NCBI GenBank assembly: GCA_964575255.1
Contig: CAZNPZ010000003.1
Span: forward strand, 66,681 to 130,680
Length of the DNA stretch: 64,000 nucleotides
Direction of reading: 5' to 3'
Origin: JAEZHK01 sp964575255
Lineage (GTDB): Bacteria; Bacillota; Clostridia; Christensenellales; Aristaeellaceae
Shown here: one piece after another, positions 26,434-34,825 of the stretch
How positions within the stretch are numbered: the stretch's first letter is position 1
Layout of the letters: every line of letters begins with the position of its first letter
Position numbers and translations under genes: made by a program
Notes under the pieces: generated by a model
The model's input: the letters and a program-made list of their open reading frames with translations, nothing else
What the model was told of the DNA's origin: nothing
Databases searched by the model: none

Positions 26434-27089
26434 TCAGCAGCACAAGTCGAAGCCGCAGCACGGCTTCTTCTCGTGACGCGGCCCATGGTCGCAGCAGCAG
26501 GGATCCTTTTCTTTGCGCGGCTCATGCCCGCAGCAGCAGGGGTCCTTTTCTTTGCGCGGCCCATGGTCGCAGCAGCAGGGATCCTTTTCTTTGCGCGGCT
26601 CATGCCCGCNNNNNNNNNNNNNNNNNNNNNNNNNNNNNNNNNNNNNNNNNNNNNNNNNNNNNNNNNNNNNNNNNNNNNNNNNNNNNNNNNNNNNNNNNNN
26701 NNNNNNNNNTTGCGCGGCTCATGGTCGCAGCAGCAGGGATCCTTTTCCTTGCGCGGCTCATCGTCGCAGCAGCAGGGATCCTTTTCCTTGCGCGGCTCAT
26801 CGTCGCAGCAGGGTTCTTTCCAGAACCACGGATCGCAAATATCGCACGTCTCTTTTTCGCGGTACGGTTTCTTCTCTTTCCGCGGCTCTTTGTCATCGTA
26901 CCACGGAGCGCAACCGCGGCAGGGATTCTTTTCGCCGTGCCATTCGTCTTCAAAAGGAGGTTTCGGTCCGGGCTCTTCGCCGCGTTCCGCGTCGTGCCAC
27001 GGCGTACAGCGGACACAAGAATAAAAACGGCAGTCGCGATAACTGCACAAGCGCGGCTCGCACTGGTCTTTACGGTAATTCTCACTCAT
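26434..27089 (-). CDS. Cysteine-rich tandem-repeat protein (assembly gap inside)
   Basis: It starts at ATG 27087-27089 (MSENYRKDQCEPRLCS), with GGAG upstream. The N-terminal part has three copies of CxxCxPW (CVRCTPW, CRGCAPW, CDICDPW), alternating with acidic/basic linkers. It then enters 13-residue repeats of the type EPRKEKDPCCCDH/D/G. 100 N interrupt the array; on the far side the frame that continues the repeat (DHGPRKEKDPCCCGH) ends GPRHEKKPCCGFDLCC at TGA 26434-26436. The true gap is not 100 bp, since the frame does not fit (length must be 2 modulo 3). Function unknown: metal binding by CCC clusters is a reasonable guess. It is convergent with the ATP-grasp operon. Confidence 0.75.
26452..26818 (-). 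repeat. 39-bp tandem repeat array encoding EPRKEKDPCCC units
   Basis: About four units are visible left of the N run and nearly three on the right. Each is 39 bp, with few differences (for example ctttgcgcgg on the left, ccttgcgcgg on the right). The period is a multiple of three and stays in frame. Confidence 0.9.
26610..26709. other. Assembly gap (100 N)
   Basis: Exactly 100 N, a standard scaffold gap filler, placed in the middle of the 39-bp repeat array, where short reads would collapse. Confidence 0.99.
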
Positions 27090-27219
27090 GATTGCTCCAT
27101 CTCCATTCGTCCGAAGCGTTTCCATGAATACCGTATGCTGTGGCGAAATTTCACGTTCCCTGTCTGATCGCGCGCCTGTCATCTTCCAAGTGTCTGGTTG
27201 AGAATATTCTGACAATGAT

Positions 27220-27248
27220 TTGACAAAGTTCGCGAGATGCATTACACT
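27220..27248 (+). promoter_or_regulatory. Promoter of the MBOAT/SGNH operon
   Basis: -35 TTGACA at 27220-27225, 17-nt spacer, -10 TACACT at 27243-27248. Transcription should begin near 27255, which rules out the in-frame ATG at 27237 as the start. Confidence 0.72.
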
Positions 27249-27275
27249 TTGATCATACATGGGAGGGAACGCTTT

Positions 27276-28721
27276 GTGGCTCTGACGACATGGGCGTATG
27301 CTGTTTTTCTGGCCGCGGCCTTCATCCTCCATTGGTTGATTCCCGTGAAGTACCGATGGATCCCGCTGCTGGCCGCGAGTTTCTGGTTTTATCTGAGTTG
27401 GGGCGCTCAGTATGTGTTCCCGCTGATCTTCGTGACGGCGGTAACATACATATGCGCGATGCTCATGGAGGCGCGCGGCGGACGCGGGAAGCGGGCCGTT
27501 TTGATTGCCGCGCTGGTCGTTTGCTTTGCGCCGCTGATCGTATTCAAATACCTGGGGTTTTTCCTTGCGAGCGTCACGGCTGCGCTTCGTTTGTTCACGA
27601 TTGAATGGAATCCGTTCACTTTGAAGCTGATTCAGCCGATCGGGATATCCTTTTTCTCGTTCCAGACGGCGGGGTATCTTATAGACGTGTACCGCGGCAA
27701 GTCGCGCGCCGAGCGGCACTTTGGAAGGTACGCGCTGTTCGTGTCATTTTTTCCGCAGATCGTGTCCGGTCCCATCGCGCGATCGGATAGCCTCCTTCCG
27801 CAGTTGGAGGCGGATCGGCGCTTCGAGTACGATCGGGCTACCTACGGCCTCAAGCAGATCGCCTGGGGATTCTTCAAAAAAATGTGCGTCGCGGATACGC
27901 TCGGTTACTACGTGGACAGGGTCTATGGGAATCTGTCCAATTTTCATGGCCTTTCGCTGGTCATCGTCATGGTCTTTTACGCGCTGCAGATCTACTGCGA
28001 TTTCTCCGGCTATACGGACATCGCGATCGGCTCGGCGAAGCTTTTTGGAATCGACCTGATGGTCAACTTCAAAAGCCCGTACTTCTCCGCATCCGTCCGG
28101 GAGTTCTGGAGCCGCTGGCACATTTCGCTGTCCACGTGGTTTCGGGATTACCTGTACATTCCGATGGGCGGCGGCAGACGCGGGAATCTCCGAAAAAGCA
28201 TCAATATTCTGATCACATTCCTGGTCAGCGGGCTGTGGCACGGCGCGAACTGGACGTTTGTCGTCTGGGGCGGCCTGCACGGGGCGGCACAGTGTGTGGA
28301 GAACATCTTCACAAAGACGCCCCGGAAGCGGCTGTCGGAGGAAAGAACCGCCGGATGGGCGTTGAAGGTGATCGCCGTGTTCGCCTTCGCGACGTGCGCC
28401 TGGGTCTTCTTCCGCGCGCCAAGTATTCAGGACGGGCTGTACGTGTTCCGGAACCTGTTCTCCGGGCTTACATCGCCGATGGCCTACGTGCGTACGGGGT
28501 ATCGCGCGCTTCGGCTTGACGTTTCTACGCTGATCCGATTCCTCTTCCTTGTCGCGCCGCTCGTCGCGTTTGACTTCATGGCGCTCAGGAAGGACCCAAT
28601 TCTTGCGATCGGAAAACTGCCGCTCGTCGGGCGGTGGGTGGTCTACCTCGTTTTCGTCGTCCTCACCGTGTATCTGATGCCGCAGAATTCCGACACCGGC
28701 TTCATTTACGCCCGTTTTTGA
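27276..28721 (+). CDS. MBOAT family O-acyltransferase (AlgI/DltB-like)
   Basis: 481 residues with about ten membrane helices. Family blocks: IQPIGISFFSFQTAGYLIDVYRG, FVSFFPQIVSGPIAR, YCDFSGYTDIAIGSAKLFG, FWSRWHISLSTWFRDYLYIPMGG and the catalytic His in GLWHGANWTFVVWG. AlgI-type proteins move acetyl groups across the membrane to a sugar polymer, with an SGNH partner doing the final transfer; such a partner is the next gene, 12 bp on. GTG 27276 is chosen because GGGAGG lies 9 nt upstream and the transcription start falls after the earlier ATG. The polymer acetylated is not known. Confidence 0.92.
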   Translation: MALTTWAYAVFLAAAFILHWLIPVKYRWIPLLAASFWFYLSWGAQYVFPLIFVTAVTYICAMLMEARGGRGKRAVLIAALVVCFAPLIVFKYLGFFLASVTAALRLFTIEWNPFTLKLIQPIGISFFSFQTAGYLIDVYRGKSRAERHFGRYALFVSFFPQIVSGPIARSDSLLPQLEADRRFEYDRATYGLKQIAWGFFKKMCVADTLGYYVDRVYGNLSNFHGLSLVIVMVFYALQIYCDFSGYTDIAIGSAKLFGIDLMVNFKSPYFSASVREFWSRWHISLSTWFRDYLYIPMGGGRRGNLRKSINILITFLVSGLWHGANWTFVVWGGLHGAAQCVENIFTKTPRKRLSEERTAGWALKVIAVFAFATCAWVFFRAPSIQDGLYVFRNLFSGLTSPMAYVRTGYRALRLDVSTLIRFLFLVAPLVAFDFMALRKDPILAIGKLPLVGRWVVYLVFVVLTVYLMPQNSDTGFIYARF

Positions 28722-28733
28722 GAGGTTTGCATT

Positions 28734-29810
28734 ATGAGACGATTTGTGGCCAAAATACTGATCTTATGCGTGCTCATCATCGCGATCAACGTGGCTGTGG
28801 ACTATTTCCTGTTTGACGACATCCACTCCTATACCCGAATGATGATGGAGGAAATGTACCAGTATCAAGGCAACATCGACACGTTGTTTATTGGGTCGTC
28901 CCACGCGTACCGCAGTTTTAACGTGGCGATGGCGGACCAATTGCTCGGCGTGAACACGTTTAACGCCGGGTCGTCGTCGCAGTCACTCAATACCTGCTAT
29001 TACCTTCTGAGGGAGATCAATCAATACCATAAGGTGAAGACGGTGTATCTGGAACTGTATTACTCGATCCTCGATCATTCACCCCGCGGAATCACAACCC
29101 AGCAGTGGATCATCTCGGATTACATGAGAAACGGGATCAACAAGCTCGAATTCCTGTGGGATACAGCCGGGCCGGGGGCGATCCTGGACAATGTGTTCCG
29201 GTTCAGGCACGGCGAGAAGGATATCCTGAGACAGTTGGACACCTTGAAGCTCAAGCTGACGGACGGCTTCAAAGTGGGCGACTACCGGCACATCCGGTAC
29301 GCGGAAGACGAATACCGGGGAAAAGGATTCGTCTACACCCATGAGACCGTTGACCCCAAGGAACTGGAAAACTGGAATGACGCCATCGACCCGAATCAGC
29401 CGATCTCGGATTTCTCCGAATTGTACCTTCGCCGGATCGTTGACTTCTGCAAAGAACGGGGGATCCGTCTCGTCTTCGTCACCGCGCCGATGCCGGAGCA
29501 GACCATCCGCCGAACGACCGGGTATCAGGCTTTTCACGATCATATGGCCGCATACGCGGAAAGGGAAGGCCTCGATTACTACGATTTTAACCTTGTGAAA
29601 CCCTCCGTCCTGTCCCTTGCACCGTCAGATTTTCAGGACAACAGCCATTTGAACGGCGCGGGCGCGGAGAAGTTCACCCAAACCTTCTGCGACATCATGA
29701 ACCGCCTGAAGGAAGACACCATGAATGTAGAAGACGTGTTTTACGCAAAACTTGAAGAGAAGCCTGTGCCACCAGAGGCGACTGATCTGGCACCTCTGAA
29801 CGGCAAATGA
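28734..29810 (+). CDS. SGNH-hydrolase-like protein, partner of the MBOAT acyltransferase
   Basis: 358 residues. One N-terminal membrane helix (~5-25) holds an extracytoplasmic domain. IGSSHAYRSFN (~54-64) is the SGNH block I (catalytic Ser), and DNSHLNGAGAEKF (~301-313) is the DxxH block with catalytic Asp and His. AlgJ/AlgX-like and DltD-like proteins have this layout. It should transfer the acetyl delivered by the MBOAT protein to an exopolysaccharide or wall polymer. The last 25 residues are Pro/Glu-rich and disordered. Start ATG has GAGAGG. Confidence 0.85.
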   Translation: MRRFVAKILILCVLIIAINVAVDYFLFDDIHSYTRMMMEEMYQYQGNIDTLFIGSSHAYRSFNVAMADQLLGVNTFNAGSSSQSLNTCYYLLREINQYHKVKTVYLELYYSILDHSPRGITTQQWIISDYMRNGINKLEFLWDTAGPGAILDNVFRFRHGEKDILRQLDTLKLKLTDGFKVGDYRHIRYAEDEYRGKGFVYTHETVDPKELENWNDAIDPNQPISDFSELYLRRIVDFCKERGIRLVFVTAPMPEQTIRRTTGYQAFHDHMAAYAEREGLDYYDFNLVKPSVLSLAPSDFQDNSHLNGAGAEKFTQTFCDIMNRLKEDTMNVEDVFYAKLEEKPVPPEATDLAPLNGK

Positions 29811-29960
29811 TGAAGGTACACACCACGTTTGATGGCGCGCCCTCCAGGCGGGCAGATCGTCGGATGGGGACGCCCGACCACAGCATCGGCCTTCGCAAGG
29901 ACATCCGTGGGAGATTGGGATACAGCCGGGAGAAAACGTGCTCGTTTCGTGGAACGGCCA

Positions 29961-30000
29961 AAGGGTCAGCCCTGACGCGATCAAGGCTGACCCTTCTTCA
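29961..30000. terminator. Bidirectional terminator between SGNH and YgiQ genes
   Basis: AAGGGTCAGCC (29961-29971) pairs with GGCTGACCCTT (29985-29995); T-rich on the plus side, and A-rich upstream, so it can serve both convergent genes. Confidence 0.75.
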
Positions 30001-30011
30001 ATGCTTCTTTG

Positions 30012-31982
30012 TTATTTCTTCTTCGCCTTGGCCCATTTGCTGCTGTACTTTGGCTTGGTGGGCCTATGGGACGGCGCGGCGGACGTTTCTTTTTTCGCGG
30101 AACCTCTGTCCACGCGCTGGCTTGCGCTTTTTCGCCGAGGCTGTTCCGATCCGTCAGGGCGTGCATGTCGGGGCGTGGCTGATAAATATGCCGGTGGCCG
30201 GACGAGACAATCCCGCTCGTATCCGATCAGGTCGTCCCGCCCGCATTCCTTAAGCGCCTCCAGTACCAGAGGACGATTCTTTGGGTTCCTGTACTGAAGC
30301 AGCGCGCGCTGCATCGCCTTCTCGCGTGGCGAACGCGGCACAAAGACGGGCTGCATCGTCCGCGGATCAAGCCCCGTATAAAACATGCAGGTGCTTAATG
30401 TCCCCGGCGTCGGGTAAAAGTCCTGCACCTGTTCTGGCTGCTGACCGGAATCGCGGAGATACTGCGCCAGTTCCACCGCGGCGGCGAGGTCGCTGCCGGG
30501 GTGGCTGCTCATCAGGTACGGCACCAGGTATTGTTTCAGCCCAAGCTGCGCGTTGACGGCCTGATACTTCTGCACGAAAGCATCGTACACATTCCGCCCA
30601 GGCTTTCCCATCAGGGCCAGAACGCGGGGGGAGATGTGCTCCGGCGCGACTTTCAACTGTCCGCTGACGTGGTGCTGGCAGAGTTCCTGAAAAAAGGTTC
30701 TGTCCTTGTCCAGCATCAGGTAGTCGTAGCGGAGACCGGAACGGATGAACACCTTCTTCACCCTGGGCAGCGCCCGGATCCGGCGCAGGATTGTGAGAAG
30801 CTCCGAATGGTCAGGGATCAGGCGGTCGCAGGGTTTCGGGTACAGGCACTGGCGATCCCTGCACGCGCCGGAAACCAACTGCTTTTTGCAGGCCGGCCTT
30901 CGGAAGTTGGCGGTAGGGCCGCCGACGTCGTGGATGTAGCCCTTGAAGCCGGGGAGCTTTGTGAGCGCCTCCGCCTCCCGGACGATGGAATCCGGGCTTC
31001 TGGACGATACGATCCGCCCCTGATGGAACGTGAGCGCGCAGAAGCTGCAGGCGCCGAAGCAGCCGCGTGTGGCGGAGATGGAGAACGCCACCTCCTCCAG
31101 CGCGGGCACGCCGCCCAGCGCGTCGTAATCCGGATGCGCGCGCCGGGTGTAGGGGAGGGCGTACACCCTGTCCAGTTCCTCGCGGGTCAAAGGAAGGCAC
31201 GGCGGCGTCTGCACCAGCCAGCGCCCCGCCTCCTGCTGCTGGCAAAGCGCCTTGCCGCGGATGGGATCCTGCTCGTCGTACTGCATCTGGAATGCCCGCG
31301 CGTAGGCGGACTTGTCGCTGACGACATCCCGGTGACCGGGGACCTCCGCGACGCCTTCTGGCTTCTCCTTTTGCATGAAGCAGATGCCGCGGATGCCGGG
31401 GAGCGCCGACGGCTTCATGCCGTCCCGGAGCCACGCGGCGCATTCCAGGATGGATTTCTCGCCCATGCCGTACAGGAGCAGCGTCGCGCCGCTGTCCGTC
31501 AGGATCGAATGGCGTACTTTATCCTCCCAGTAGTCGTAGTGGGAGAACCGGCGAAGCGACGCCTCCAATCCGCCGATCAGAATCGGCACGTTGGGGTAGG
31601 CCTGGCGGATGCGGTTGGCGTAAACGATGGTCGCCCGATCCGGGCGCATGCCGGACTTGCCGCCGGGGGCGTACACATCGTCGCTCCTGCGCTTCTTCGC
31701 CGCGGTGTAATGATTGACCATGCTGTCGATGACCCCCGCGGAAACAAGAAAACCCAGTTTCGGCCTTCCGAACCGGCGAAACGCGGATTCATCCTGAAAC
31801 GGCGGCAGCGAAAGCATTGCGACGCGGTAGCCCGCGCTTTCCAGCACCCGCCCGATGATGGCGTGGCCGAACGACGGGTGATCGACATACGCATCCCCGC
31901 ATACATACACAAAATCCGGCGCGTTCCATCCGCGGGCGCGCACATCCTCCGGGGTGGTCGGTAAAAAATCGTTCCGATCCAT
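30012..31982 (-). CDS. YgiQ-family radical SAM protein
   Basis: 656 residues. The N-terminal half (FVYVCGDAYVDHPSFGHAII, PILIGGLEASLRRFSHYDYW) and the radical SAM site CFGACSFC (CxxxCxxC, ~306-313) define the YgiQ/UPF0313 family. The reaction is unknown; an Fe4S4 cluster and SAM are expected. KQYLVPYLMSSHPGSD and YPTPGTLSTCMFYTGLDP are the conserved C-terminal blocks. Residues ~595-656 are a basic, disordered tail (ending KWAKAKKK), longer than in many members. Start ATG has AAAGGTC upstream. Confidence 0.94.
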   Translation of the reverse strand: MDRNDFLPTTPEDVRARGWNAPDFVYVCGDAYVDHPSFGHAIIGRVLESAGYRVAMLSLPPFQDESAFRRFGRPKLGFLVSAGVIDSMVNHYTAAKKRRSDDVYAPGGKSGMRPDRATIVYANRIRQAYPNVPILIGGLEASLRRFSHYDYWEDKVRHSILTDSGATLLLYGMGEKSILECAAWLRDGMKPSALPGIRGICFMQKEKPEGVAEVPGHRDVVSDKSAYARAFQMQYDEQDPIRGKALCQQQEAGRWLVQTPPCLPLTREELDRVYALPYTRRAHPDYDALGGVPALEEVAFSISATRGCFGACSFCALTFHQGRIVSSRSPDSIVREAEALTKLPGFKGYIHDVGGPTANFRRPACKKQLVSGACRDRQCLYPKPCDRLIPDHSELLTILRRIRALPRVKKVFIRSGLRYDYLMLDKDRTFFQELCQHHVSGQLKVAPEHISPRVLALMGKPGRNVYDAFVQKYQAVNAQLGLKQYLVPYLMSSHPGSDLAAAVELAQYLRDSGQQPEQVQDFYPTPGTLSTCMFYTGLDPRTMQPVFVPRSPREKAMQRALLQYRNPKNRPLVLEALKECGRDDLIGYERDCLVRPPAYLSATPRHARPDGSEQPRRKSASQRVDRGSAKKETSAAPSHRPTKPKYSSKWAKAKKK

Positions 31983-32085
31983 AATGACCTTTCAAAACAG
32001 ATTGTCCACGCATTATTCTACGGCATGCGTGTGAAGAACGCAACATCATTCAGACGACCTTTCGGGAACATAAATTTGACGTCTG

Positions 32086-32115
32086 TTGCGGATGCGGCCG
32101 ACATTCTGGTATAAT
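32086..32115 (+). promoter_or_regulatory. Promoter of the alpha/beta hydrolase gene
   Basis: Perfect -10 TATAAT at 32110-32115, with a weak -35 TTGCGG 18 nt upstream (32086-32091). Transcription near 32121 supports the later GTG start. Confidence 0.5.
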
Positions 32116-32153
32116 GGCGAGCGGTGAAATGGGGAAACGAGGATTACGCGAAC

Positions 32154-33107
32154 GTGGAAACAAAGAACACGACAATCCGAAAACATCGTCGGAAGAGAGC
32201 GCTCGCCATATCTTTGGGTGGTCTGGTCATCCTCCTTGTACTCGCGCTCGCGCTGATGCCGTATTACATGATGCACAGCCTCGTCAACCTGCATGTGGAC
32301 TTTCAAAAAACCTACAGTGCGGCGGATTACGGCCTATCTGCGGAGCCGCTTCAACTGACCACTGCGGATGGTCTGAAGCTGGCTGCGTACTGGGTGGACG
32401 CGGAGCTTCCGCGCGCGGCGGTTATCTTTATATCCGGCATTCACAGCCCGTCGGTCACCGCGTTTTTCGGGCATGCCGCGATGCTGAGAAACGCGGGCTA
32501 TTCCTCCGTGCTGGTCGAATTGCGCGCGCATGGCGACAGCGAGGGCGACCTGATCTGTCTGGGCACGAAGGAGTATCTGGACGTGCAGGCCGCGGTAAAG
32601 CATATCAAGGAACAGAACCCAGAACTGCCGGTCGTGGTGTTCGGGCTTTCGATGGGCGCGGGCACGGCGGTGAACGCGATCGGCGAGACGAAGGACATCG
32701 ACGCGCTCATTTCGCTCAGTGCGTTCTCCACCTGGCCGGATCTGTTCGTGGACAACATGCGGCTCATGGGGCTCCCGCAGTTTGTGTGCGACATTGAGAA
32801 GCCGTTCGTGTGGCTGTACATGGGCGTGCAGTTCGGCTTCGACCGTTTGCGGGTGAATCCGCTCGCCGAAATCGGGAAGCTGGACGGCCGCCCGGCGCTT
32901 CTGATGCACTCAAAAGGCGACACGCAGGTTCCGTTCGTGAGCTTTGAGCGGCTGACGGCCGCCGCGCCGGAGGTGGAGGCCTACGTTGTGGACGGCGACC
33001 GCCACTTCATCTGTGAGGAACACTTCCTGCATCCGGAGCAGGACGCGGGTTATGCCCAAACGATCCTGACATTCCTGAATGGTCATTTCAAGCCCGCCGA
33101 CACGTGA
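32154..33107 (+). CDS. Membrane-anchored alpha/beta hydrolase
   Basis: About 317 residues. One membrane helix (~15-36) is followed by an alpha/beta hydrolase fold. The nucleophile elbow is FGLSMGAG (GxSxG, ~165-172), the acid probably Asp in MHSKGDTQVP (~260-269), and the catalytic His is in DGDRHFICEE. VELRAHGDSEG is the family oxyanion-side block. The substrate is unknown; serine ester or peptide hydrolysis is expected at the membrane. GTG 32154 is chosen over ATG 32124, which lies almost on the transcription start; ACGAGG precedes the GTG. DUF1330 follows 12 bp later in the same operon. Confidence 0.82.
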   Translation: METKNTTIRKHRRKRALAISLGGLVILLVLALALMPYYMMHSLVNLHVDFQKTYSAADYGLSAEPLQLTTADGLKLAAYWVDAELPRAAVIFISGIHSPSVTAFFGHAAMLRNAGYSSVLVELRAHGDSEGDLICLGTKEYLDVQAAVKHIKEQNPELPVVVFGLSMGAGTAVNAIGETKDIDALISLSAFSTWPDLFVDNMRLMGLPQFVCDIEKPFVWLYMGVQFGFDRLRVNPLAEIGKLDGRPALLMHSKGDTQVPFVSFERLTAAAPEVEAYVVDGDRHFICEEHFLHPEQDAGYAQTILTFLNGHFKPADT

Positions 33108-33119
33108 GGAGGGAAACTT

Positions 33120-33413
33120 GTGAGCGCCTATTTCATCGCCAACATCCGGATTCACGACGAGGCGGAATACCAGAAGTATCTGGACGCCGTGGACGGCGTG
33201 TTTGAGAAGTTCAATGGCAAGTACCTCGCCGTCGATCCGAGCCCCGAAGTGCTGGAGGGGCGGTGGAACTATTCGCGCGCCGTGCTGATCGAGTTCCCGG
33301 ACACGCAGTCATTGAAGACATGGTACGAGTCAGAGGCATATCAGGAGATCGTGCGGTTCAGGCTGAACGCGGCGGACTGCGATACGATCCTCGTCAGAGG
33401 AAATCCCGATTAA
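33120..33413 (+). CDS. DUF1330 family protein
   Basis: 97 residues with a ferredoxin-like dimeric alpha-beta barrel fold. SAYFIANIRIHDEAEYQKYL at the start, and then SRAVLIEFPDTQSLKTWYES and EYQEIV-like blocks typical of DUF1330. GTG start has GGAGGGAAAC 5 nt upstream. It lies 12 bp after the hydrolase. Function unknown. Confidence 0.9.
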   Translation: MSAYFIANIRIHDEAEYQKYLDAVDGVFEKFNGKYLAVDPSPEVLEGRWNYSRAVLIEFPDTQSLKTWYESEAYQEIVRFRLNAADCDTILVRGNPD

Positions 33414-33577
33414 GCGATTTTTTCGCGTTGCGCGATCACATCCCTTTCACCGCTTGTTTCCTTTACCTGACAGGATTATACTGATGGAAATCCCGCGCAC
33501 GGCCAGTCGGCCCCTCTCGCCGCGCGCCGGGCTTGTTGCGCGGCCTACATGGATGAAAACGAAAGGGAACGGGTACG

Positions 33578-34765
33578 TTGGATCACCTGAACGACCTGAA
33601 ACTGAAACTGCATTCGCTGGTCATCTTCCGGAACCTTTCGGGGGATGAACTGATTGTGAAACTCATGCGGCTGCTGCCGCCGTCCGGGAGCGCTGCCGAG
33701 AAGATCGACGCGTATGCGGATTTTTCAGCCGCGCTGTTCCGGGAAGGCGAGAACCTTACCGATTGCTTGTGGGAACGGATCGCGTTGGATGAGAACGTCT
33801 GTGTTCTGAAGCGCGCGCGCGGAGAGGCGCTCGGCGCGGCGCTTGAAGCGAGCCTTCAAAGTGAGCTTCGAATTCTTCAGGAACTTTCGCAGTTGTCCGC
33901 GGCGGAAGTGATCCGCGCGGTCGGCTATGAAGGCTATCTGCCTGAGTGGCAGACCAGACCCGCCGATTTCACAGGCGAGTACGCGAAGCGAATCGGGAAC
34001 CTTGCCACGCAAGGTTACGGCTTGTTCTCGAAACATCATGTGTTTACCATCGACGGTTCAAAACTATCGCCGGTTCGGTCGCACGACCCGGTGCGGCTGA
34101 ACGATTTGATCGGCTACGGGCGGGAGCGAAAAGCCGTCGTGGACAACACGCTGGCCCTCCTTGATGGGAGACCAGCCGCCAACGCGCTGCTGTACGGCGA
34201 CGCCGGGACGGGGAAGTCCTCGACCGTCAAGGCGGTCGTGAACGAATACGCGCCGAGGGGCCTCCGGCTGATCGAGGTGCGAAAGGATCAATTGATGCGC
34301 ATCCCGGAGGTGCTGGAGAAGCTTCAGTACAACCCGCTGAAGTTCATCCTGTTCATCGACGATTTGTCGTTCCATCAGGCGAACGAGGAGATCGGCGCGC
34401 TGAAGGCGGTTCTTGAGGGCACGGTGGCCGCGAAGACGCCGAACGTCGTCTTGTACGCCACCAGCAACCGCCGCCACATCGTCACCGAGCGGTTTTCCGA
34501 CCGGGACGATGATGAGATTCACCGGAACGAGACCATTCAGGAGCAGGTGTCGCTGTCGCAGCGGTTCGGGCTGAACGTCGCGTTCCTGAAGCCGGACAAA
34601 GCCCGGTATCTTGAAATCGTGCGGGCGCTCGCGTTGCAACATGGCCTTGCCGACATCGAAGGTCTGGACGTACGGGCGGAAGCCTACGCGATCGACCGGG
34701 GCGGACGCTCGCCACGCGTCGCCCGGCAGTTCGCGGACTCGCTGAAGAGCCGGATTGAACCCTGA
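33578..34765 (+). CDS. DUF815 AAA-type ATPase
   Basis: 395 residues. The C-terminal half is an ATPase: Walker A GDAGTGKSSTVKAVV (~208-222), Walker B FILFIDDLSF (~252-261), sensor 1 in VVLYATSNRRHIV and an arginine-rich end (GGRSPRVARQFADSL). The N-terminal 170 residues are helical and typical of DUF815. The role is unknown; these proteins are widespread single genes in Clostridia. It uses a TTG start (33578) with AAAGGG upstream. The 164 bp before it hold no gene. Confidence 0.88.
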   Translation: MDHLNDLKLKLHSLVIFRNLSGDELIVKLMRLLPPSGSAAEKIDAYADFSAALFREGENLTDCLWERIALDENVCVLKRARGEALGAALEASLQSELRILQELSQLSAAEVIRAVGYEGYLPEWQTRPADFTGEYAKRIGNLATQGYGLFSKHHVFTIDGSKLSPVRSHDPVRLNDLIGYGRERKAVVDNTLALLDGRPAANALLYGDAGTGKSSTVKAVVNEYAPRGLRLIEVRKDQLMRIPEVLEKLQYNPLKFILFIDDLSFHQANEEIGALKAVLEGTVAAKTPNVVLYATSNRRHIVTERFSDRDDDEIHRNETIQEQVSLSQRFGLNVAFLKPDKARYLEIVRALALQHGLADIEGLDVRAEAYAIDRGGRSPRVARQFADSLKSRIEP

Positions 34766-34825
34766 ATAGAAAGATATGGCGAAATATCACACCCCAACGG
34801 GCTATTTGAAGATAAGGAGACAGAC

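Noticed and set aside
26452..26818. CRISPR-like array
   Set aside because: The repeats are direct, contiguous 39-bp units without spacers, in frame with a protein; no cas gene is near.
30501..31964. Plus-strand open frame (487 codons) opposite YgiQ
   Set aside because: Antisense shadow of a conserved radical SAM gene.
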